Shown: positions 42,569 to 51,827 of the stretch, one piece after another
Position numbering within the stretch: position 1 is the stretch's first letter
How the letters are laid out: every line of letters starts with the position of its first letter
DNA from: Bifidobacterium crudilactis
GTDB lineage: Bacteria > Actinomycetota > Actinomycetes > Actinomycetales > Bifidobacteriaceae
Direction: 5' to 3'
NCBI RefSeq assembly: GCF_000738005.1
Contig: NZ_JHAL01000002.1
Span: 1,641,858 to 1,705,857 of the forward strand
DNA length: 64,000 nucleotides
Notes under the pieces: generated by a model
Database searches by the model: none
What the model was told of the DNA's origin: nothing
What the model saw: the letters and a program-made list of their open reading frames with translations, nothing else
Program-made: the position numbers and the translations under genes

Positions 42569-42868
42569 ATGTCTTTCATGGACAGTTCAAGTTTCGCGAC
42601 ACTCGTCGCGCACCATGTCGCGGCGGTCATCACCCGGTCGGGCGCTTCCGTGCTGCGTGCCTCGCAGCTGACGGGGATCCCTCGGGTGACTTTGATCCGT
42701 CGGCTGCGCTTCCCCTCCACGTCACCGTTCGATGTGCATGAGCTGGAGATGCTGGCGCGAGCCTTCCATGTCGACATCGAGACACTGGTGAGCCCCGACG
42801 AAGAGACGGACACACCGGTGCCGGACACGCATCATGGGGTTGCGGGAGAAGGGGCCGATCATGAGTAG
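42569..42868 (+). CDS. Small HTH protein, Cro-like position
   Basis: This 99-residue protein has the helix-turn-helix segment SVLRASQLTGIPRVTLIRRLRFPSTSPFDVHELEMLARAFHV, which resembles Xre-type HTH but lacks strong motifs. It is the first gene to the right of the operator region, divergent from the repressor. No ribosome site is seen; ATG 42569 and ATG 42578 are alternatives. The C-terminus is acidic. It may be an antirepressor or activator of the transfer genes. Confidence 0.6.
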   Translation: MSFMDSSSFATLVAHHVAAVITRSGASVLRASQLTGIPRVTLIRRLRFPSTSPFDVHELEMLARAFHVDIETLVSPDEETDTPVPDTHHGVAGEGADHE

Positions 42869-43088
42869 CGGTGGCGGGTTCGTGCCGAAGTGGGTGAATC
42901 TGAGTGAGGCGTCGCTCATGCTGGGCATGGATCGTCGCCAGATCCTCAAGCTCGGCAGGGAGGGTGTGCTGCGCGTATGCCAGCCCTCACGCCAGTATCG
43001 GGTATCTACGGACAGCATCGAGCATCTGGACGAACGGCTCGTCGAGGTGCGCAGCACCACGAGGATCCATCGCAGGCGACGCTCATGA
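42861..43088 (+). CDS. Excisionase-like HTH protein
   Basis: This is a 75-residue basic protein. WVNLSEASLMLGMDRRQILKLGREGVLRVCQPSRQYRVSTDSI has the winged-HTH pattern of MerR/Xis-type DNA-binding domains. It starts at ATG 42861, inside the end of the preceding gene, with GAAGGGG as ribosome site. Recombination directionality factors are typically this size, but it is not next to the integrase, so a transcriptional role is equally possible. Confidence 0.65.
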   Translation: MSSGGGFVPKWVNLSEASLMLGMDRRQILKLGREGVLRVCQPSRQYRVSTDSIEHLDERLVEVRSTTRIHRRRRS

Positions 43089-43957
43089 GTCTGCGCAGCA
43101 TGCTGTGGGCGTTGAACGAGGCGCCCACGGGCAAGGACGCGACCGCGAAGGTGATCCTGATCGCCTTGGGTGATTACGCCAATCCCGACGGCACCGGCGC
43201 CTACCCCAGCCTGGCGACGCTGTCCCGGATCGCCGAGGTGTCACGCCGCACGGTGCAGTACAAGCTGCGCCTGCTGGAACGGTCCGGAGCGATACGGCAC
43301 GGCGACCAGCGGCTCGCCTCGTACCTGCCCGGCAATCATCGCCCCACGGTATGGGACCTGAACCTGCGAACAACGAGACACCGGGCGGAGGACACGACCG
43401 TTACGGGTGCAGATCCTGCACCCGTGGATGTTCACAGGGATGCAGCAAGCGCTGTCCAGGGGTGCAATCACAGCCCCGTAGACATGCAACACGGTGCGCA
43501 CGAACCATATAACCCGACCAATAACCCGGGTGAGAAACTTCCCCACCGTCGACGCCGACCCACGATGAGCGGAATCGGCGACTGGCGGCCTGATAGTGCG
43601 CACCACGCTCTCGCCACCACCCTTGGTCTGGACTGTGATGCGGAGTTTGCGAAATTCCGTGATCGTTGCCTCTCCTCGGCACAGGTCAGTGCCGACTGGG
43701 ATGCCAGTTTCCGCAACTGGCTCAGACGCGGCCTTGAACTCAACCTCACGGTCAAGGCCCGCCACCCATCCGGCCATGTTCACACGCACACCTGGAAATG
43801 CACGCACGTGCTCGCCTTGCTGCGCAGGGACGAGGAGAACGCCACTCCCGACGGTCTCGCGGTCACCCTGGCCAAACTGTTGAACATGGGCATCACCGGC
43901 ATCCAGGCACTGCAACGGTTGGGTTTGCCGACCGACGATGACCTGTCCACGCCGTGA
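43085..43957 (+). CDS. HTH replication-initiator-like protein
   Basis: This is a 290-residue protein. The N-terminal ~95 residues (KVILIALGDYANPDGTGAYPSLATLSRIAEVSRRTVQYKLRLLERSGAI) form an HTH_36-type winged helix common in plasmid and phage replication proteins. A Pro/His-rich linker follows, and then a C-terminal helical domain with WDASFRNWLRRGLEL, a DnaD/RepA-like end seen in phage replisome organisers. Its start overlaps the previous stop (ATGA). It may let the excised element replicate; that is inferred. Confidence 0.7.
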   Translation: MSLRSMLWALNEAPTGKDATAKVILIALGDYANPDGTGAYPSLATLSRIAEVSRRTVQYKLRLLERSGAIRHGDQRLASYLPGNHRPTVWDLNLRTTRHRAEDTTVTGADPAPVDVHRDAASAVQGCNHSPVDMQHGAHEPYNPTNNPGEKLPHRRRRPTMSGIGDWRPDSAHHALATTLGLDCDAEFAKFRDRCLSSAQVSADWDASFRNWLRRGLELNLTVKARHPSGHVHTHTWKCTHVLALLRRDEENATPDGLAVTLAKLLNMGITGIQALQRLGLPTDDDLSTP

Positions 43958-44055
43958 CGTGTCCGCACGCACGGCGAACACCAAGTGCGTCCCCGCTACC
44001 GCGGTTCTCTTTTGCCGGATGAACGCGATAGCAGGGGCCTGTTAGGGCAACCCAT

Positions 44056-44070
44056 AAGGGGCTGCCCCTT
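44056..44070 (+). terminator. Short hairpin before the adhesin gene
   Basis: AAGGGG (44056-44061) pairs with CCCCTT (44065-44070). It lies 17 bases before the adhesin start and could either end the preceding operon or regulate adhesin translation, since the ribosome site follows at once. Confidence 0.4.
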
Positions 44071-44087
44071 AATGATAAGGGAAGAAT

Positions 44088-47000
44088 ATGAGGAATTGGA
44101 AGAAGGGAGCGACCGTAGCGGCTGCCTTGGTCGCTGCACTTTCCACATCGGTTTCACCGCTTGCCGCGTATGCTGACGGTGGCGGCGGATCAGGTGGCGG
44201 CGGCACAGGTTCCGGTGGTAACGGTCAGATCAGTTTCACTTACCAAGACAGTTATGGTGCTCCCACACTAGGGAATGTGGATATAGCGTTGGCCGCGATG
44301 GGATTGACTTCCTATAACGACGCTTCACATCCTGCGGATGCGTCAGCGAATACAGCGTTGAATAGTGCGGTCAGTGAATGCCAGTCTCGTTATGCTACCA
44401 AGCATAACGGTGACACGAATGCCGGTTGCAGATTGGTGAGCGTTGGTGCGGTTTCCACTGACGGAAAGTACACCGGCAGCACAGGCGGCTTCACTACATC
44501 GCAATGGGCTTCTGCCTGGAATGCCGAGACACAGGGTAAAAGCTACTCACATGAAGGCGTGGCCTATCAGACCACCACACCATTCTCCGATGGTGTGACC
44601 ACCATCAATGCTCTGGTGGCACGCGAGGCCGCGAAGACACCAGGAATCATTGTCATCGTCCTTTCCAGCGACGAACCACCGGTTGCATACAAGCTTTCCG
44701 TGTCCACCAAGCAGGCGTCTGCCGCCTCGATGAAGGTGGGTTCCACCGCTGCCGTGCATGACGTGATCACCACGTCTAATGGTGGTTCCTCGCTGAGCGA
44801 GAACCTTACGGCGAAGGTCATCATGCACTATGACGGGCAGAGGAACGGGTACGTGGCCGCGAGAAGCGTGACGAAGAGCATGGCCATCAGTAATGATGGT
44901 TCGAAGAACTCGCCCGATTTCACGCCTTCCGACTTTGGCGTGTCGCATTGGCAGGAAGGCACGTACTGGTTTGACGTGCAGGTTGCCAGGCAGGGGAAGA
45001 TGCAGGCTGCCGTGGATACCACGGATCGTGAGGCTGCCGAATCGTTCCCCGTGGCTGCGGTGCCTCCCGTGAAGCCTTCGAAGAGCATCGAGGACGGCAC
45101 GTCCGCCGACCGGATGGTGAACCGCACGACGATCACGACCGGTACCGGTCGCGGCGGCTACGAGATGACCATCCAGGACAAGATCACGCCTAATGGCGTG
45201 AACTATTCCATCGACAACTGCAAGCTGGTGGATACCACGAGTGGTGCCGACGTTTCCGGCGATTTCACGATCACCTGGGATAAGAGCGCGAACACGGTGA
45301 CCGCCGCGCGTACGGCGTCCAGGGGCGAGATGCCGTTGGACCGCACCTATGCGTTCAGCTTCGATGTGACGGTTGCCAAGCCTGACTTCTCCAAGGTCGA
45401 TGATGTGGCTTCGGTCAAGTGGAATCAGGAGCCGAGCGTGAACACGGATGACAAGTCGTTCCCGACCTGGCGTCCCAACCCCGACAAGTCCTGGATCAAA
45501 TACGTGGATGGCAAGTGGCAGGCCGTGATCGACCCGTCCAGAAGCAACCAGACCGGTGCCGACACCGAGACCTTCCTTGACGGCGATACGGTCGGTTCCG
45601 TGGTCAACGGCACGGTTGCCGCGAACCTGATCCAGGCTCCTACGAAGTTGACTCTGACGGATGATTGGGCGAAGGCTGACTACATCTTCGATGCGGCCGA
45701 CGCCTCGAAAATTCGAGTTTATGCGGCTGACGCGAGCAGTGAGAAGCAGTCCAGTGTCGCGGACATCGCCAACACGGGCACGGACGTGACCGACCAGTTC
45801 ACCATCACCGTGAACGGTACGACTGCCACTGCAACAGCTAAGGCAGATTACCTTGCTTCGTTGAAGGGTCTGGCGAAGGCTCAGCAGATTACCCTGCTGA
45901 TCCCAGGAACCATCAATTTCGCCAATGGCGGGGGTGCCAAGCAGGTGCGCTCCGACTTCGGCAAGAACGCCGGCGACGAGCTGACGTTCTGCACCAATCC
46001 ACCCAGCGATGAATCGCCAGTGACGTATTCCTCGCTATCGACTGGTACCGCTGGCGCGGGTTTGACGAATGCAGGTTCCGAAACGGTGAACACGCAGACC
46101 GAGGATACGAACGAGCCTGAGATCTGCTGCTATGTGCCACCGGTCACGAAGGATGTGCTTGCCGAGTCCTCACAGGGCGGCGACCAGTCCAGCGTGGACG
46201 GCAAGACCGTGTTCCCCGGCCAGAAGGTCGAATACAAGCTTGAGACCACGCCGAAACTTCCCGCGAACCTCGCCTATCAGGTGACGAACGTGGGTGTGAC
46301 GGACAGTTACGACCAGTATCTGAACGTGGACAAGCAGACCTTGGAGGTCACCGACCTGAACACGGGCAATATCATCCCCAAGAGCCAGTACACCGGCACC
46401 TGGGACGGCACCGCGCACACGGTTCGCATCGCATTCTCCGACGCCTGGGTGAAGGCCAACTGGAAGGCCGGCTCGAATCCTCGTATCATCGTGCGCTTCG
46501 AGGGCACGGTCTCCAAGGATGCTCCGGCGAACATGAAGGTGGACAACCAGTGGAAGTTGACGCTGAACAACAGCATCACTCCGTCGAACATCGTGGAGAA
46601 CACGCCTCCCGACGACAATCCATCCAAGCAGGACACGCAGAAGGATGCGAAGATCAACATCGACGGCAAGACCGCCGTGCTGGGCGACCGGATCTACTAT
46701 CGGGTCAACCTCGATGCCTCGAAGCTGGATAACACCGCGTATGTGGTGCAGCGTCTGGGCATGGTCGATGATTATGACCAGGAGTATTTGAAGCTCGACA
46801 CGACGGCGATCCAGGTGCTTGACGCCCAGGGCAGTGACGTGACCGGCAAGTTCAACATCCAGGAGAAGGATGGTGTGCTGTACGCCTTCTTCAAGACGGT
46901 GGACACGACCATTCCCGCCACGGGCGAGACCGTGCTGGGCGACCCGCAGTCGTCGGACCTGAAGGCGTATTCGACCGAGAAGCTGGATCCGCTCGCCTCT

Positions 47001-48290
47001 CCCGCCATCGACCAGAAGGTGCTTGGACAGACCTACCAGATCGTGCTGCCGATGACGGTGAAGGCCGTCAAGGACGGTTACACGGTGAAGAACACTGCGA
47101 TCCAGGTCACCAACAACGAGCAGAAGCTCACCAACACCGTAAGCAACCCGTTGAAAGAGATCAACCCCTCCAAGGATGTGACGGTCAACGTGGGAGGCGC
47201 TTCGGCCGACGGTCAGAGCATCTACCTGAACCACCTGTTCCTCTACCAGTTGGACAGCTCTACGCTGCATACGAATCGTGCGTACAAGGAGATCACTGAT
47301 TGGAGGATCACGGATGACTACGACCAGTCGCACGACCGGTACACCGGCCAGTGGGCGGTGTACGCCACCAAGGATGTGGTCGAATACCAGGACGGCAAGG
47401 CCGTGACTTTGGCCGAGAAGGGCGGTCGCATCGCCGGCAGTGGCGTGGACTCCACGAAGTTCGGTGGAGACCTGTTCACCGCATCCGATAAGGACGGTGT
47501 ACTCACGGTGACCGTCACGGCTCGATACCTCGCCATCGCCTCGTCCAACGACACCAGTGAGCAGGGGTGGCGTGCCTACGTGCAGATGGAACGTATCAAG
47601 ACCGGTGACGTGAAGAACCAGTTTGTTGAAACGCTCAACGGCCAGGACAGGCCGTCGAACGTGGTGGTCACCCATACTCCTGATCAGACGCCTTCCATCA
47701 GCATCGAGAAATACGATGCGAAGAGCGGCATGAAGGCCGGGGATCGCAATACGCCAAGCGATGCCTTGAATGTGACGGGTGACACCGAGATCGTGTTCCA
47801 TATCACCAACACCGGCAAGGCCAGTCTCTCGAAGATCGACTTGAAGGACGCGACCATCACAGGTTCCGGCACGGTCGTGGACTTCACGTATCCGGCCAAC
47901 TGGAACACGCTCGTGTTGAAGCCCGGAGCGTCGGTGGACGTCACCGGCACGTTGAAGGGCATCAGGAGCAACGACCATCACACGGATCGTGCGAAGGTCA
48001 CCGCGCAGCCGATCATCGACTGCCCGGTCATCGACACCGACCCATTCGACGGCAAGAACCCAACGGCCGACCCGGACAAGGTGTGCTATGACACTGCGAT
48101 CAGCGCGAAGGACGATTGGAACGGCTACGTCAAGGCCGCCGCGTCCAAGTCCCTGGCGAAGACCGGTGCCGACATGCTCTGGGTGGTTGTGGCCGTGATC
48201 CTGTTCGCCGGCGCAGGCGCGGGAATCATCGTCTCCCGCCGCCGCATGGCTGATACCGGCAAGCATGAGGATCCTCGTAACGCCCGGTGA
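44088..48290 (+). CDS. Sortase-anchored adhesin with antigen I/II-type isopeptide domains
   Basis: This 1400-residue surface protein has a signal peptide at 1-30 (ending SPLAAYADG), a Gly-rich linker and an N-terminal domain with few recognisable marks. From about residue 685 there are three related domains, each with a (D/S)DYDQ-type motif (VTDSYDQY, VDDYDQEY, TDDYDQSH) and a distal SN or TN motif. This is the arrangement of SspB-C2-type domains that form Lys-Asn isopeptide bonds. A sorting signal follows: LAKTG at 1356-1360, a hydrophobic helix and RRR. LAxTG suggests a class E sortase, none of which is in the window. AAGGGAAGA precedes the ATG. Its place before the secretion genes suggests mating aggregation. 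The first ~200 codons are less G+C-rich than the rest. Confidence 0.85.
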   Translation: MRNWKKGATVAAALVAALSTSVSPLAAYADGGGGSGGGGTGSGGNGQISFTYQDSYGAPTLGNVDIALAAMGLTSYNDASHPADASANTALNSAVSECQSRYATKHNGDTNAGCRLVSVGAVSTDGKYTGSTGGFTTSQWASAWNAETQGKSYSHEGVAYQTTTPFSDGVTTINALVAREAAKTPGIIVIVLSSDEPPVAYKLSVSTKQASAASMKVGSTAAVHDVITTSNGGSSLSENLTAKVIMHYDGQRNGYVAARSVTKSMAISNDGSKNSPDFTPSDFGVSHWQEGTYWFDVQVARQGKMQAAVDTTDREAAESFPVAAVPPVKPSKSIEDGTSADRMVNRTTITTGTGRGGYEMTIQDKITPNGVNYSIDNCKLVDTTSGADVSGDFTITWDKSANTVTAARTASRGEMPLDRTYAFSFDVTVAKPDFSKVDDVASVKWNQEPSVNTDDKSFPTWRPNPDKSWIKYVDGKWQAVIDPSRSNQTGADTETFLDGDTVGSVVNGTVAANLIQAPTKLTLTDDWAKADYIFDAADASKIRVYAADASSEKQSSVADIANTGTDVTDQFTITVNGTTATATAKADYLASLKGLAKAQQITLLIPGTINFANGGGAKQVRSDFGKNAGDELTFCTNPPSDESPVTYSSLSTGTAGAGLTNAGSETVNTQTEDTNEPEICCYVPPVTKDVLAESSQGGDQSSVDGKTVFPGQKVEYKLETTPKLPANLAYQVTNVGVTDSYDQYLNVDKQTLEVTDLNTGNIIPKSQYTGTWDGTAHTVRIAFSDAWVKANWKAGSNPRIIVRFEGTVSKDAPANMKVDNQWKLTLNNSITPSNIVENTPPDDNPSKQDTQKDAKINIDGKTAVLGDRIYYRVNLDASKLDNTAYVVQRLGMVDDYDQEYLKLDTTAIQVLDAQGSDVTGKFNIQEKDGVLYAFFKTVDTTIPATGETVLGDPQSSDLKAYSTEKLDPLASPAIDQKVLGQTYQIVLPMTVKAVKDGYTVKNTAIQVTNNEQKLTNTVSNPLKEINPSKDVTVNVGGASADGQSIYLNHLFLYQLDSSTLHTNRAYKEITDWRITDDYDQSHDRYTGQWAVYATKDVVEYQDGKAVTLAEKGGRIAGSGVDSTKFGGDLFTASDKDGVLTVTVTARYLAIASSNDTSEQGWRAYVQMERIKTGDVKNQFVETLNGQDRPSNVVVTHTPDQTPSISIEKYDAKSGMKAGDRNTPSDALNVTGDTEIVFHITNTGKASLSKIDLKDATITGSGTVVDFTYPANWNTLVLKPGASVDVTGTLKGIRSNDHHTDRAKVTAQPIIDCPVIDTDPFDGKNPTADPDKVCYDTAISAKDDWNGYVKAAASKSLAKTGADMLWVVVAVILFAGAGAGIIVSRRRMADTGKHEDPRNAR

Positions 48291-48375
48291 TCAGGCGCTT
48301 GCCTCGCCTGATGCTCTGTCGGGCGAGGCATCCCATCCTCAATCCTCAACAATTTCCTGTGAAAGGAGACGAAAC

Positions 48376-48522
48376 ATGGTGTGGATCGTTATCGCCGTGG
48401 GAATCTCATTCATGCTGCTCATGGTCCTCTCGCTATGCAGGGCTGCTGCCCTGGGAGACCGGCAGCTTGACGCCATAGCCGCAAGGCAACATCATCGCAC
48501 TTCCTCCCACGCGGAGGACTGA
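48376..48522 (+). CDS. Small single-pass membrane protein
   Basis: This 48-residue protein is a single hydrophobic helix (residues 2-24) followed by a polar Arg/His/Ala tail. GAAAGGAG at 48361-48368 is a strong ribosome site for the ATG at 48376, which argues that it is real despite its size. It lies between the adhesin and the cell-wall hydrolase genes. Its stop codon falls in a hairpin (48520-48540). Function is unknown; a small T4SS accessory is plausible. Confidence 0.6.
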   Translation: MVWIVIAVGISFMLLMVLSLCRAAALGDRQLDAIAARQHHRTSSHAED

Positions 48523-48540
48523 CGGATTCCCCATCCGTCA
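48520..48540 (+). terminator. Hairpin at the stop of the 48-residue protein gene
   Basis: TGACGGAT (48520-48527), loop TCCCC, ATCCGTCA (48533-48540). No T-tract follows. The 133 bases to the next gene show nothing else. Confidence 0.45.
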
Positions 48541-48655
48541 TTACGAAGGCTGGCGCATCGTTACAGCCGGCCATATTTTGCCCTGTCTGCTTTCCCCAGT
48601 GGGCGGGGCATCCTTCATCTTCAAGAATTAGGACAAGCAGAGAATCGAGGATCTC

Positions 48656-49726
48656 ATGGATACCAGTGATGGGCACGGCGCACATGCGGCCGTCGTCGCC
48701 ATCGTGTCGGTTCTGGCCGTCCCGGTGCTGATCCTGATGCCTCTGCTGATGGTCTCGCTGCTTATGGGCGGTGGTATGACGCAGACCGGCGATTCGGTAT
48801 CCAACGTGCCGGACCAGTATTTGGCCGATGTGCGCAAGGCGGGGAGTGTCTGCCAGACGGTCACCGCCCCTGTGATCGCGGCGCAGATCGAGACCGAAAG
48901 CAACTGGAATCCCGGTGCGGGCAGTCCCGCCGGGGCCAGGGGCATCGCCCAGTTCATGCCCGCGACCTGGGCGTCCGTCGGCAAGGACGGCGACGGTGAC
49001 GGCAAGGCGGACATCCTCAACGCGCATGACGCGATATGGACCCAGGGCAACTACATGTGCGGCCTGGCCGCGCAGATCGACGGCATGAAGGCCAAGGGCC
49101 TGTTCTCCGGCGACACCCTGCAACTCGCCCTGGCGGCCTATAACGCGGGGATCGGTGCCGTGCAGCGGGCCAAGGGCATACCCGCCTTCCAGGAGACGCA
49201 GGCGTATGTGCAGAAGATCCTCGCGCTGATGGCGAAGTACACCGATACGTCTGGCGCGACCGGCGATGCGGGAGGTGCGGCCGCCGGCCAGTTGAAGCCG
49301 GCGCTGAGCATGAAAGCCGACGGACGGCACGTCAACATCGCCTCTATGGGCATCACCGACACGTATTACGGCGGGCCGAGCGGCTACCCGCCCAGGCAGT
49401 GCACCTGGTGGGTGGCGAACCGTCGCGCCAGCATCGGCCGGCCCGTGGATGCGCATATGGGCAACGGCGGCTTCTGGATCAGCAGGGCGCGCGCCCTGGG
49501 GTATTCGACCGGCCGTTCGCCGAAGCTCGGTGCGGCGATGTCGATAGCGCCCGGGGTGTTCGGCTCGTCGGGCATCTACGGGCATGTGGCGCTGGTCGAG
49601 CAGATCAACGCTGACGGCGGCATCGTGGTGTCCGAATCGGGGTCGTCCATGAGCGCCCCCCAATTGCGGACCTTCACCGCGCAGCAACTCCAGGCCGCCT
49701 CGTCCAGCGTCTGGTTCATCTACTAA
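48656..49726 (+). CDS. VirB1-like peptidoglycan hydrolase (SLT plus CHAP domains)
   Basis: This 356-residue protein has an N-terminal membrane anchor (12-38), a lytic transglycosylase domain (about 60-190) with ETESNWNPGAGSPAGARGIAQFMP, in which Glu81 is the probable catalytic residue, and a C-terminal CHAP amidase/peptidase domain (about 235-356) with Cys249 in RQCTWWVANRR and His310 in YGHVALVEQ. Such two-domain hydrolases open the wall for Gram-positive conjugation channels (TcpG/CwlT type). It is the first clear secretion gene after the adhesin; GAGG lies just upstream. Confidence 0.9.
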   Translation: MDTSDGHGAHAAVVAIVSVLAVPVLILMPLLMVSLLMGGGMTQTGDSVSNVPDQYLADVRKAGSVCQTVTAPVIAAQIETESNWNPGAGSPAGARGIAQFMPATWASVGKDGDGDGKADILNAHDAIWTQGNYMCGLAAQIDGMKAKGLFSGDTLQLALAAYNAGIGAVQRAKGIPAFQETQAYVQKILALMAKYTDTSGATGDAGGAAAGQLKPALSMKADGRHVNIASMGITDTYYGGPSGYPPRQCTWWVANRRASIGRPVDAHMGNGGFWISRARALGYSTGRSPKLGAAMSIAPGVFGSSGIYGHVALVEQINADGGIVVSESGSSMSAPQLRTFTAQQLQAASSSVWFIY

Positions 49727-49736
49727 AGGAGCTTCG

Positions 49737-50366
49737 ATGAAACACGCCACCACTCGCACCGCCACGGCACTCACCCTGCTGCTCGCCCTGTCGGGATGCG
49801 GGTTCACGCAACCCTCGGCCAGTCCCTCAACGGCCACGGCCTCTCCCAAGGGGGTGGCGGCGCCGACGGTGGTGCCCGCACCGGCAGGCCTGACCATCCC
49901 CGGCGGCAAGGCGAAATGGCTGAGCATCCTTCCGGATCCGAACGCCACGGCATGGGATGATTCGACGGCCGTGGCCAGGGACTACACGATAGCCGTCCAC
50001 ACCTGGGACGCCACGCGGGACCTGACCGACGCGTATGCCGGACAGCGGGCCGCGCTGTGGGGTACGCGCCAACTGCAAGAGGAGCAGGCCGCATACGACG
50101 CCGACCAGGCCAAGGGGCAGGCGTACTTCAACCAGGAGGCGATCCACCGCTCCTGGACCAGCACCGCGATCACCTCGACGGGCCGTGACGGGGTGCCCTC
50201 CACATCCGACCAGGATGCCATCACCGTCAACTGGACGATGACCCCGCACCGGCGGGACAACACTAGGGCGCAGGCCCTGAGCGGCACCGATGACGTGCTG
50301 CTGTACAGGACCGCCGAGGGCCGCTGGCAGGTGCAAGGCTCCTCGACCAGACAGGACGTGCAATGA
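49737..50366 (+). CDS. Lipoprotein of the conjugation operon
   Basis: This is a 209-residue protein. Residues 1-20 are a signal peptide ending in the lipobox LALSGC (Cys21), then a Ser/Thr/Ala/Pro linker, then a compact domain (SILPDPNATAWDD... QDAITVNWTMTPHRRD... VLLYRTAEGRWQVQGS). The pattern is compatible with an extracytoplasmic VirB8/TcpC-like fold but this is not shown. AAAGGA precedes the ATG, and its stop overlaps the next start (ATGA). Confidence 0.75.
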   Translation: MKHATTRTATALTLLLALSGCGFTQPSASPSTATASPKGVAAPTVVPAPAGLTIPGGKAKWLSILPDPNATAWDDSTAVARDYTIAVHTWDATRDLTDAYAGQRAALWGTRQLQEEQAAYDADQAKGQAYFNQEAIHRSWTSTAITSTGRDGVPSTSDQDAITVNWTMTPHRRDNTRAQALSGTDDVLLYRTAEGRWQVQGSSTRQDVQ

Positions 50367-51700
50367 GCACGCCAACCCAACAGGCCACCCCGGTGACGGT
50401 GAGCATCGACGAGCGGGAAGGCGATCTGTGCATCAACGGCACGCACTCCCCGCTCGACGCCCCCGGCATGGACGCGCAGCGCGAGCAGGCGGTGTCGAGA
50501 CTGCGCCTGCTCGCCAGGCTGCAACGCACCGCGTTCACGGTGACCATCAGCGGCAGCGGTGACACCACCATGCTGGACATCGACCGGCAGGGCGTCGTCA
50601 CCGACACCACCCCGGTCGAAGAGACGCCAGCGGACACTGCCATCCAGGAAACGGCACCAGACGACGATACCGATGATCTTCTCGACGCCATAGCCGACAC
50701 GGCGGCCCCCACCGGCGCGGATGCACCGGCGGTGAGGCCCGAGGCCGCGACACGACGGTTCGGCCGACGCCGGGTCATCGTGGCCTTCATCGCCGCCGGC
50801 ACGCTGCTGCTCACGGCTGCGGGCGTCTTGGCCTCCCGCTGGTATGTCTCCGGCAGGCACGATGCGGCATTCACCTCGTGCCAGAGAGCGTCCAAGGATC
50901 TCGCCGCCTCCCGGAATGCGTTGCGACGGAGCCTCACGGACAGTGCAGCAGCCTCACGCATCGACACGGGCCAGGTCAGGGACCCGGCCACCGTAACCGC
51001 ACTGCGCCAGGCGCGCAGCCAGGCGGATCTCGGCGGAGCCCCCGAGTGTGCCACGCGGATGGACACCGCACAACTCACCGCTTTGGCAGGCAAGCTCACC
51101 GCACTGGCCGCCACGGCCGACGGCCGGACATCGGCGATCGGTGTGGCTGTCGATGCGGTGGTGGCGTCGCGTGATGCGAAGGCGTTGGCGGATGCGAAGA
51201 CGTCGCTTGCAAATGCGGTGAAGGCGGCCCAGGGCACGCTTGATTCGTCGCATGGCAAGGTCGCGGACAACGCGACGCGTGTGAAGTTGCAGCAGGCCAT
51301 CGACGCGGCGAACAAGGTACTTGACGACAAGGGCGTGAAGACTGCGAAGCGGTACCAGGATGCGCAATCGTCGCTTGCCGGTCCGGTCAAGGGCGTGAAC
51401 GACAGCGTGGCCGCTAAGGCTGCGGCCGACAAGACTGCGGCTGATAAAGCGGCCGCCGACGCGGCTGCCGCACAGGCGCAGGCCCCTTCTTCGTCCGGAT
51501 CCTCAAGTTCGTCCCCGTCGAAGCGTCGTTCCCAGACATCGGGATCCGGGTCCTCGTCCTCGGGTTCCTCGACGCGTCGCGGAACCTCCGGCTCCACGGG
51601 ATCGGGTTCCTCCGGTTCGTCGGGCGGGGCACCTTCATGGAGCGTGCCCGGAGCGGGCAGTGATGAAGGCAACATCGGCGGCTCGGATCCGGGACTGTGA
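50363..51700 (+). CDS. Bitopic membrane protein with helical external domain
   Basis: This is a 445-residue protein. The cytosolic N-terminus (1-135) is acidic; one membrane helix (about 138-158) follows a Arg-rich stop; the outer part is Ala/Lys/Asp-rich and helical (about 165-375), then a Ser/Gly-rich tail to the end. It has no recognised catalytic motif. Position between two lipoproteins and the VirB2-like gene suggests a structural part of the mating channel. The helical repeats (KALADAKTSLANAVKAAQ) resemble rod-like cell-wall-spanning domains. Confidence 0.7.
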   Translation: MSTPTQQATPVTVSIDEREGDLCINGTHSPLDAPGMDAQREQAVSRLRLLARLQRTAFTVTISGSGDTTMLDIDRQGVVTDTTPVEETPADTAIQETAPDDDTDDLLDAIADTAAPTGADAPAVRPEAATRRFGRRRVIVAFIAAGTLLLTAAGVLASRWYVSGRHDAAFTSCQRASKDLAASRNALRRSLTDSAAASRIDTGQVRDPATVTALRQARSQADLGGAPECATRMDTAQLTALAGKLTALAATADGRTSAIGVAVDAVVASRDAKALADAKTSLANAVKAAQGTLDSSHGKVADNATRVKLQQAIDAANKVLDDKGVKTAKRYQDAQSSLAGPVKGVNDSVAAKAAADKTAADKAAADAAAAQAQAPSSSGSSSSSPSKRRSQTSGSGSSSSGSSTRRGTSGSTGSGSSGSSGGAPSWSVPGAGSDEGNIGGSDPGL

Positions 51701-51724
51701 ACGGCGCGACGGATCCACCCAGTG

Positions 51725-51745
51725 AAAGGAGGTGAAGCGGTGTAG
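51725..51745 (+). promoter_or_regulatory. Strong ribosome site before a GTG-TAG start-stop pair
   Basis: AAAGGAGGTGA at 51725-51735 is a near-perfect ribosome site, but seven bases after its core the only start is GTG 51740 directly followed by TAG. No gene of normal size uses it; the next gene starts at 51828 with its own site. Confidence 0.4.
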
Positions 51746-51827
51746 AGGCATACGGCCGACAGCCGGCCGCCACGGCGGCACACGACACCATACGGACAGC
51801 AGCAATCAATCAGCAAGGAGCATCATC

